The notes under the pieces are model-generated. The model was not told where the DNA came from. It was given only the letters and a program-made list of their open reading frames with translations, and ran no database searches. DNA of 64,000 nt from NCBI GenBank assembly GCA_040752355.1, contig JBFMHE010000001.1:124001-188000 (forward strand), given 5' to 3'. The stretch is from Nitrospirota bacterium (GTDB lineage: Bacteria > Nitrospirota > Thermodesulfovibrionia > Thermodesulfovibrionales > Dissulfurispiraceae). This document shows, one piece after another, positions 10,401-17,800 of the stretch (the first letter of the stretch is position 1; each line of letters opens with the position of its first letter). Position numbers and translations under genes: made by a program.

Positions 10401-10855
10401 GAGTAATGACGGAGCCCAATGGCTACTACTATATGAGAGCACGGTACTATGATCCTCAAGTCGGGAGGTTCATAAGCGAAGACCCGATAGGATTCGACGG
10501 AGGTGACATAAACCTCTACCAATACGTCGGTGCGAACCCCGTGAACTTTACAGACCCTTCCGGTCTTCTCCCTAATGTTGATCCTAACAAACCGTTTGAT
10601 AGGTTCAATCCGAATAACCTTAAGGACAACAGCAAGGCAATAAATGCATTAAAAAATACTCTCGATAAAATTAAGTTTGTAAATAAAGCAATAGAATGGA
10701 CAGAGAAAACGATCCTGAAAGGAGCTGCTGCAAAGCTGCTTGGAGCAACGACCTATTTGGGGATACTTTTACACCCCGATGTTGCCAATGAGAATGAGGA
10801 TGCAATGCTTCGGAACTATTACAATACGCACACTAATTCGAGATGTTCGAAATGA
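4478..10855 (+). CDS. Giant secreted papain/transglutaminase-like/RHS-repeat protein (2125 aa)
   Basis: Domains in order: signal peptide (about 1-29); papain-family C1 domain (about 80-305) with KDQGACGSCWAF (nucleophile Cys about 113) and GYHAAAIVGY (His about 251), but KSSWG in place of KNSWG, so the catalytic Asn is Ser; carboxypeptidase-regulatory-like beta domain (about 340-410); transglutaminase-like domain (about 500-640) with GNDFDQASL where active enzymes have Cys; a long unassigned beta-rich region; a DUF6531-type RHS entry (about 1090); many YD repeats (Y-D-x-x-G-x-x-x); the RHS core signature YYYMRARYYDPQVGRFISEDP (about 1985) and a 90-residue unique tail. RHS shells enclose C-terminal toxins in interbacterial or insect toxin systems, and N-terminal proteases may process or release them. 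Export is probably by Sec followed by an unknown outer-membrane step. The tail after DPSGL is AT-rich and overlaps a membrane-TPR gene, a layout typical of variable tips with partner genes. Confidence 0.85.
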   Translation: MQKRLTRIGRVSGFFVLFLVCAMVSLVHAGELGEVSKAVKEKKARWSAKDTAVSKLRPEDRKRRLGGRVPAPTGQEKIVATPYSALPAALDWRNYGGSSYVTPIKDQGACGSCWAFATTAALESSTLISKNMPGIDLDLSEQTALSCSGAGSCYGGLIDSASDFISNIGLPSEGCFPYLAIEGGCVGACSNWQGEAYKIDNWYKVEPTVDAVKHALYNYGPLVTLIAVHTDFFYYSSGIYTHSWGSFEGYHAAAIVGYNDAEQYFIVKSSWGTDWGESGYFMIAYSEVNGDSLLGHWTIAYENPVPADFPSLDGIPRDTDNSNPGGSGNGQENSVTSEDAALLIGAVRDEKGVPLAGAEVKSGNYSSITNVNGQYRIGSIPVGSYVVTVRKTGYVTLSENVIIPSTTAITKDFTLTFSPASDSSKDKDPDGKEGPNNPKNDTDNQDQAVGPGWFKFEADPVSHEEAEAYFSKRRAERQAKLNTVPLAASGISTTTEIQELARALKYDPKLIYDYVHNYIDYIPYFGFHKGATATLLDGKGNDFDQASLMVALLRESGRHNSSIGPVQYVYGRMTIPGRELASWLGVEQDTRPISLALQYGGIPFTVISTWGKDIGTSSVSRVWVKATVNGTEYLFDPAFKTYIYKNKSVNIGEAMGYDQSDFLAVATAGATVGSDYVQHMNEANIRSKLATYSTNLSNHIRAQYPNSELKEIIGGRTILRTELQSYSSALPFTTTVSALWDDIPLEYTAQLNIRHLGIDHTFNTPDLNGGRLTLTYSNGYPQIRLDGVVQVTGSTYAESGYYNDFKVYINHPYVKPFATYADQTVTFKAISGSTYAVFYSFGTLGDGLLHKRQQQLESSQAQGLSDSSEAVLGETLNVMGLTWIKEVMLTSDLLSELNDTLSFYHHIIGMVAQETGYYIDVPAAFINTRPRHNAVDNSSLHFHAIALISSAYEHGILEQLMGSDKPGLSTIKLLQIANATGERIFKVTSENTYRIDQLKNYSSEDRSYYKSKANSGYTFILPENGSLGLDRWKGKGYISLSSGSMGMIIGGEYYGGYCSARTPVHIPTVTRNVTTAQWSTSSPKTINKQVTTAPPRRSKDPVDMASGAFLYDHTDIDIGDEAPLGLSLVRSYNSSQSLQKRPVGYERPLGYGWTHSYDIYLVPSSNADPGLGKRQAVDAASLIAALYATADIMKSRNDKTGWVTASLTSKWAIDQLIDNTVTVYMGSKTLVYVQQADGTFSAPPGITAQLVKNGDGTYNLKERFGTRIDFNASKKVSRLTDGDGNAMTFSYDGGNNLSKVIDAFGRSLNFEYSGSRIGRVYDMDKNSASYRSVYYGYDVNGDLTSYTDPEGKIWRYGYANHLMTTLINPLAVTTATNTYDALGRVKTQAVPRQGVSNAVYNFYFSGYRSVEEDPDGNTLVDYYDHKGRTILQINELGRRTYKRYDGQNHVTVITDPRSGSARFPFIFSVSYLYDGNQNLEKAINPLGYTVTNVYDSQFRLTATIDPLEHTTHFEYDAEHHLIQTRDALGNTAGSAYYANGLKESATDARAIITALTYDTYGNPRTTKTAARPAVTYTYDFIGRMTELRDQVGSSTSFVYDKRGLLKEKTDPLGRKTLFGYDDAGRLTSITDRNSAITTFAYTATDKVERITYHDGSTVTLTYDKHDRLVRMSDPTGAASYSYDAAGQLTSHTNTYGFTVKYKYDEAGNLIELTYPGDKKVLYFYDVLNHLVAVVNWLDQVASYTYDEAGRVTAFTGFNGIETVYSYDAANRLTGFSSPIAQYHFALDGNGNRVETAKIEPLTPLLDKSPVMYGYNDPKRNRLLSAGANSYGYDNEGQLTTINGAAANTFDHEHRLTRAGTSQYFYDGSDSRLRAVRNGVETRYIYDAAGNLLAEADGNNVITRYYLHGMGLIAMVEPSAPADRVYCYHFDAIGSTVGMTDESQTMVNRYAYDEFGTVANQQETVYQPFTFVGQFGVMTEPNGYYYMRARYYDPQVGRFISEDPIGFDGGDINLYQYVGANPVNFTDPSGLLPNVDPNKPFDRFNPNNLKDNSKAINALKNTLDKIKFVNKAIEWTEKTILKGAAAKLLGATTYLGILLHPDVANENEDAMLRNYYNTHTNSRCSK

Positions 10856-11451
10856 GCGTTGGGTATGTATTGATCGTTATATCGATTAATGTGCTTATCA
10901 TCATACTTTGGGAGATGTATAAAAAAAGGAGAGGCTATAAAAAAGTAAAACAAGTTTCAGAAATTCATGATCTCATAGCAGAGGACAAATGTGAAGAAGC
11001 GCTGTCCATGCTCAAGAAAATAGAGAAGCACTGTCCTCCTGTAGCCTTTACAATGATGGGCGAGTGTTATTACAAAATGGGGGATAAGGGGAAGGCCCAA
11101 GAACTTTACATGAAGGCGTTATCTGTAGATAGCACAATGGATCAGGCGCATGTTGGACTTGCTCAGATAGAAATGGATAATAGCGACTATACCAAAGCTG
11201 AAAGCTCTTTGAAGAGAGCACTTGAGATCGACAGAAATAATTACATAGCCATGTATCACTTAGCTCACATATACAGCATTTGGGGGAAATATGCAGATAC
11301 TGCCAAGCTTCTTGAGAGTGCCATAGAGAAGGGTCTTGTTCTTCGCGATGCTTATCTTATGCTGCGAGATTATTACGAATCAATTGGCGATCATGCTGCT
11401 GTAAAAAAGATGGATGAGAAAATAGAGCTTCTTGACCGAAGAGGGAATTAA
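10852..11451 (+). CDS. Membrane-anchored TPR protein, candidate partner or immunity protein of the RHS tip
   Basis: This 199-residue protein (208-base-like alternatives start three codons earlier at 10843) has one N-terminal membrane segment (VGYVLIVISINVLIIILW), a basic stop-transfer, then four or so TPR helical hairpins (for example AFTMMGECYYKMGDKGKAQELY and AHVGLAQIEMDNSDYTKAE). The start at 10852 overlaps the RHS stop in an ATGA, implying translational coupling. Base composition is markedly AT-rich compared with the neighbouring RHS core and matches the RHS tail, so the two pieces may have arrived together. TPR repeats bind proteins; a role as immunity protein, chaperone or assembly factor for the RHS protein is inferred from position only. 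Confidence 0.7.
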   Translation: MSVGYVLIVISINVLIIILWEMYKKRRGYKKVKQVSEIHDLIAEDKCEEALSMLKKIEKHCPPVAFTMMGECYYKMGDKGKAQELYMKALSVDSTMDQAHVGLAQIEMDNSDYTKAESSLKRALEIDRNNYIAMYHLAHIYSIWGKYADTAKLLESAIEKGLVLRDAYLMLRDYYESIGDHAAVKKMDEKIELLDRRGN

Positions 11452-11580
11452 ATTAGGCCGGTTCCTTCCTCGCCTTCTTGGCAACGCCCATAGCATCGGC
11501 CTGAAAGGGACAGAGCCTATTAAAGCTCAGTTCTTCTTTGCCTTCTCGCTACCGAGGAAGGCATCGAGAAGAGACTGGCG

Positions 11581-11698
11581 GGGTCAAACCTTCAAAAGTC
11601 ATTTAACAGCGACAAAAGTTGAGAGCAATAGAAAAGGCCCAAAAGGTAAATAAGTGCTTGAGGAAAAGAATAGTAAATGAATAATGAAGGTTTGACCC
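11581..11698. repeat. Inverted repeat GGGTCAAACCTTCA, possible end sequences of a REP-transposase-type element
   Basis: GGGTCAAACCTTCA (11581-11594) and its exact complement (11685-11698) bracket 90 bases without a gene. The motif TGAATAATGAAGGTTTGACCC, seen here on the right end, resembles sequences that commonly flank Y1 REP-associated transposase genes in environmental genomes; that link is from memory of such genomes, not tested. No transposase remains inside, so this would be a decayed or non-autonomous copy. Confidence 0.5.
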
Positions 11699-11727
11699 TG
11701 TGGTGTCACTTGACCCTGTGGTGTCAC
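11692..11727. repeat. Tandem duplication of an 18-bp unit
   Basis: TTGACCCTGTGGTGTCAC occurs twice back to back (11692-11709 and 11710-11727), the first copy overlapping the right arm of the inverted repeat. It is consistent with a footprint of element insertion or excision. Confidence 0.8.
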
Positions 11728-11871
11728 TAGCGGGCTTGATCGTTTGGATGAGAAAACGATGATTCTTTCCGAGCCCGTTAAAAGTGCGATTAAGGAACTT
11801 AGAACTAAAGAGAACGAGAAGTGATAAGGGCAGATAGAAAACTCAATCATAGAATGCGGAGGGTAGAGACA

Positions 11872-14800
11872 ATGTCGTTAAAACTGTCCCCAACGGTTGT
11901 CGCAGGTCTCGTCATCGTAGCATTAAGCCTGGCGCTTGGCTTTGCCTCCCATGCGGAGGTCATCAAGTATGTTTACGATGACCTGAACTGCTTGATCCGT
12001 GTTGAGTACGGGGGGACGGCGATCGAATACATCTATGATGAGGTGGGGAACAGAACTCAGAAAGCCTCTTCCGATATTGTTCAATATGCCCTAACCGTTT
12101 CTAAAACGGGCACCGGAAAAGGGATTGTCACCACGTCCCCCGTCGCTGCGGGCATCAATTGCGGGACGGATTGTACCGAGAGGTTCAACCAGGGAACAGA
12201 AGTGACGCTTACTGTTGTGCCGGGTCCCGGCTCGGTGTTCCTCGGATGGTCAGGAGGAGGCTGCACCGGAGCCGGAAATTGCACCTTTGCACTGAATGCC
12301 GATACGAGCGTAACTGCTCTGCTGGACTATACAGCTCCTGAAGGTTCAGTAATAATCAATGAGGGTGCGGAGACGACCGATAATCCTGTGCTGCACCTGT
12401 CGCTTTCGGCCGCTGATCCTGACGGTGTTGCCGAGATGCAGCTGAGCAACGACGGGGCCAACTGGGCGGCTCCGGAGGCGTATGCAACGAGGCGGGACTG
12501 GGTGCTGAGCGCCATGTTTTTCGATGACTTTAGAACGGACAGTACGGGACAGTATGCAGTTGCCAATGGAGACGGCGCCGGAGGCATCTTCTTTCACGAT
12601 CCGGAAGGGCAGAGGGGCCGGGCTGTGGTGGGTGAAGGAGAGAACTCAATGAACATATCACTCCCTCTTGCGCCTCTGAGCAGCGGCAGCTTCGGTATGG
12701 ACTTCACGCCCACCGCCCGATATGGTGCTGCCGGTATGTTCTGGTTGTACCTGATGCAGGATGATAAAAACTACTACAGAATATACAATGCCGAGGGATA
12801 TAACCCGGGTTACGTCGAAAAATACGTGAATGGCGTTCAGGTACAAAAGGTTTCCTTTACGAGAAACTATACGCAAGGCGGTACTTACCCGATCAAGGTT
12901 ACCTATAGTCCCTCGCAGACGACGATATCGGCGTTTGGCCAGACTATCGTCCTGCAGGCGAACAATAGTATCATCACTGTCAAAAAAGCGAGGATCGGGC
13001 TGGGCAGGCAGGATGCCTATATAGACAACGTCCGTGCACTCGTCTCCGCTCCCGTCGGCACCAAGACAGTTTATGTACGCTACAAGGATACCTTAGAGAA
13101 CTGGTCGGAGACTTACAATGATTCGATAGTGTACATCGACGTTACTGCTCCGGTGACGACGGTATCGCCGGTGCCGGGGGCATACACGACCCCGCAGACG
13201 GTACGGCTGACGTGCAGTGACGGGACCGGCTCGGGCTGCGACAATATCTACTATACCCTCGACGGCTCAGATCCTGCCGACCCGGCGTTAACGCCCCTGG
13301 TCTACAGCTCAAGCAGCCCGATCCCTGTGGACACGAGCACGACCATCCGGTACTTCTCGGTGGACAAGGCGGGCAATCGTGAACAGCCCTCAAAGATGGC
13401 AAGCTATGCCATAGACGGCCTGGCGCCGACCGGCTCCATAGTGATCAACGACGATGCCCCGGCGACGGATAACACCCTGGTACATCTGAGCCTTATGGCC
13501 AGCGATGCAACGGGCACCGGGGTGGCTCAGATGCAGTTGAGCAATGACGGGACCAACTGGTCGGCTCAGGAGGCCTATCAGGCGGTGAAGGACTGGAGGT
13601 TGTACGACACTATCCTTGACGACTTCAGTGCCGACACCACGGGACTGTACAGGGCCGTTGTCGATGCCGGTGAGGGCGGGGAGCTCGTTTATGACTGGCA
13701 GAACCAGAGGGGAGAGGTAGTCATCAGGGATGGTCAGAATGCGGTGGACATCATCCGCGACCTCGCCCCGGTGACCAGCGGTATGTTCAGCGTTGATTTC
13801 AAACCTGTTTTGCACTACGGCACTGCCGGGATGTTCTGGCTGAGACTGATCCAGGATGAGAGCACCTACTACAAGGTGTACAACTCCGATGTTTACACTG
13901 ATGGGCGGGTGGAGAAGGTCATCAACGGAGCAGTGGTGGAGAAGATAAACTTCAATGCCAAGTATGTTCAGGGGACTACGTACCCGGTCACGGTAGCGTA
14001 CAGCCCGGCAGAGACGACCGTCACGGCCTTCGGCAAGACGATCACCTTGAAGGTGAACAACACGGCAATCATGGTGAATAAGGTTGAGATGGGGTTCGGC
14101 AGGCAGCCCTCCTACATTGATAACATCAGGGCGATGGTGCCTCCGGCCAATGGGAATAAGACGGTTTATGTGAAGTACAAGGACGGGGCCGGTAATTGGT
14201 CGCCGGTGTACAACGACAGTATCGTACTGGATATCATCGACGTTACTGCTCCGGTGACGACGGTATCGCCGGTGCCGGGGGCATACACGACCCCGCAGAC
14301 GGTACGGCTGACGTGCAGTGACGGGACCGGCTCGGGCTGTGACAATATCTACTATACCCTCGACGGCTCAGATCCTGCCGACCCGGCGTTAACGCCCCTG
14401 GTCTATAGCTCAAGCAGCCCGATCCCTGTGGATACGAACGCGACCATACGGTTTTTTTCAGTGGACAGGTTTGGCAATAGAGAAGTCCCAAACGAGGCGT
14501 ACTATATCATCGATCCAACAGCTCCTTCGGGCTCAATAACGGTAACAGGAGACGGGACGACTGATATCGGAGTGGTGCGATTAAATCTCTCGGCCAGCGA
14601 TAATAACGGCAGCGGCGTGGTGCAGATGCAGCTGAGCAATGACGGTTTCAGCTGGTCAGATCCGGAACCGTACACGCAGACAAAAGTATGGCTCCTGGGC
14701 GATACCATGCTCGACGACTTCATCACCGATACCACGGGACAGTACACGGCCATTGACTTGGATGGTACCGCAGGGGGGCAGTTCATCTACGACTGGCCGA

Positions 14801-17800
14801 ACCAGAGAGCAGAAGTTGCGATTGTACCGGGAGAGAATATCATGGCGGTCTCACGGAGCCTGCCGGTATCTCCGGATGGAAGCTATAGTGTCGATTTTAC
14901 ACCTACAAGCCATTACGGCACTGCCGGGATGTTCTGGCTGGAGCTGATGCAGGATGATAACACCTACTACAAGGTGTACAACTCTGATGTGTATACTAAC
15001 GGGCGGGTGGAGAAGATTGTAAACGGAATAGTGGTAGAAAGCGTTTCGTTCGGCACTAAGTATAGCTCAGGTGTTACTTACCCTATAAAGGTGACATATC
15101 ATCCTGCGGTACTGATCGTAGAGGCCTTCGGGAAGACAATTACGTTAGGGAGCAATAAAGACAGCATTGCCGTAAGTAAAGTCAGTATGTCGTTCGGCAG
15201 GCAGAATGCCTATCTTGATAACCTTAAACTGATTGTACCTCCGGAAAACGGCAATAAAACGGTATCCATCAAATACAGGGACGGGGCCGGTAACTGGTCG
15301 GGCGTCATCAGTACAAATATCCTGCTTAGCAGAATCGATGCTGCTACCCCTGTGACCACAGCTGAACCGGAAAGGGGCTCGTACTCATCAGCGCAGGCGG
15401 TACGTCTGACGTGCAGTGACGGGGCCGGCTCGGGGTGCGACAATATCTACTATACAGTCGACGGGACAGATCCTGTGCCGACCTCATCCGTCTACATGCC
15501 CGATAATCCTATATCAGTTCCAGCAACGACAATAATCAAGTTTTATGCTGTTGACAAGAGGGGAAATGTGGAGAAAATCAGGACGGCAGAGTATGTCATT
15601 GATACCGCCGTACCGGGAGATCTGGTAGTCGACAACGGCAGTGCTGCTGCCGCCTATACCGGAACCTGGCTCGTATCGGGAAATATCGGTTACTACGGTA
15701 ATAAGTCTCTTTCGAGTAACAGCAACGGATCAACCTATTCGTGGCAGCCTGTGATAGCGCGCCCCGGAATTTACGATGTGTTCATGTGGTGGACGGAGAA
15801 TCCGACCAACTCAGATAATGCTCCGGTTGATATTGCAGACAGCCAGGGATTACACCGGGTCCGTATCAACCAGAGGATGAATGGCGGGAGATGGAACAAG
15901 CTCGGAACCTATATTTTTGATGCAGGGGGGAGTGCGTCAGTTACTCTTACTGCTGAAAGTTCCTATTACTATAATGCTGATGCCGTTAAGCTCGTATACA
16001 AGGGTGATCCGTTCGTGAGCATTTCCACCCCGGATAATTTTCATCTCCAAGGAACGGGTGACCTCACTGTTGAGGCTGTCGCGGGAGGACTGGCAGCAGG
16101 AGGAGTTAAATTCATCCTTGATATGAATACTCCAGGTGAGCAGGTTGTAATCGATACGGCAGCTCCCTACCGAGCGACTTTCTCCTCTCCGGCGAGAGGA
16201 GAGCATACCCTTGATGCCTTTGCGGTCGATAACGGGGGCAACGTTATAGCAGGGAGTTTTGTCCATGACAGACAAGAGCATATCGGTGTCGGTACTTATC
16301 TTGTCGCAGTGGGAGATAGTATTACCCATAGTTATCCAGGGGAGTACGATGATTATTCTCTTGATGACGTATCGAACGATCGTCGCAGTCGCAATGGAGG
16401 GTTTGAGCCTGTCCTGAGTGATATGCTCGCCAGCACGCGGGGTTATCCGCACGTTGTAGCGAATGAAGGGATAGGGGGCGCGAAGTCCCGCGACGGCGTA
16501 TCATACATCTCCGGCGTCTTGTCAAAACATCCCCGTTCGGAATTCATACTGCTCATGTACGGAACGAATGACTCAAAAGCGGATGTTCCGAGCGGTCTCG
16601 GACACCGCTCAGGAACTGCGGGATACACGGGCTCGTACAAGGAGAATATGCAGCGCATAATAACTGCCGTTCTCAATGCAGGTAAAACGCCTATACTGGC
16701 GAAGCTCCCCCCTGTATACGGTGACTGTGCTGAGCCCGAGAACTGCGGTTCATATTCCGACCCCCATTATGAGCCCCGAAACGCCCTGATCAGAGAGTAC
16801 AATCAGGTCATTGACGAGCTTGTACTGGAGAACCGGCTAATAATGGACGGACCCGACTTTTACCAGTATTTTTCTGCCTATCCCGAAGAGCTGTTCGATA
16901 ACTATCATCCTAACGGAATGGGATATCGCTCGATGGCGAAACTATGGTTGAATGTTCTGGCAAGCGGACCGGCTGGTACTGTCCTCATCAATGAGGGCGC
17001 GGGCTCTACGAGAAGCGCCTCTGTCACGCTGTCACTTTCCTGCAGCGGGGCCAGCGGCTGCTCGCATATGAGCTTCAGCAACGATAATAATCAGTGGACT
17101 GCTCCGGAGGCGTATAATCAGGTAAAGACATGGACAGTAAGCGCAGGTGATGGCATCAAGACCGTCTATGCCAAGTTCAGTGATAATGCGGGCAACTGGT
17201 CTGGCGTCTATAGCGACACGATCACGCTCGATACGGCTGCACCGGTAACCACCGCAAGTATTGGGGAAGGGACGTACAGCGAGCCGCAGAGTATTGCGCT
17301 TACCGCGAATGAGGAGGCAGCGATTCACTACACGACTGACGGGAGTACGCCAACAACAAGTTCCGCTACGTATGCAAGTCAGATTTATATTGCAGAGACA
17401 ACAACGCTCAAGTTTTTTGGTGTTGACAAGGCGGGTAATCACGAAGCAGTGAAAAGTATGGAGTATGTCATAGTGACTACGCCTCTACCGGACACGCAGG
17501 CCCCGAGCGTGCCGGCGGGGCTGACGGGGACAGCGGTATCGGCCTCTCAGGTTGATCTGAGTTGGAGTGCTTCGACCGATGATGTTGGAGTGGCAGGCTA
17601 TCGAGTGTATCGCGACGGGAGTCAGGCCCCGATAGCTACGGTGACGGCGACTTCATACGCCGACACGGGGCTTACTCATTCAACAACGTATGCCTACCGG
17701 GTAGCGTCCTACGATGCGGCAAACAATGCTTCGGCACCATCGACGGAAGTCTTGGTAACGACCCAGGCCGGCAACCCCGGAGAAGATGTAAGTGTCATCA

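Larger units (their letters stand above)
11452..11871. other. Gene-free spacer with transposon-like remnant
   Basis: This 420-base stretch holds no convincing gene. It contains a 14-bp inverted repeat and an 18-bp tandem duplication (listed separately), followed by a short open frame reading LDEKTMILSEPVKSAIKELR up to a stop at 11823, which looks like the end of a lost gene. The downstream giant gene has its own ribosome site inside this spacer (GGAGGG, 11858-11863). Confidence 0.5.
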
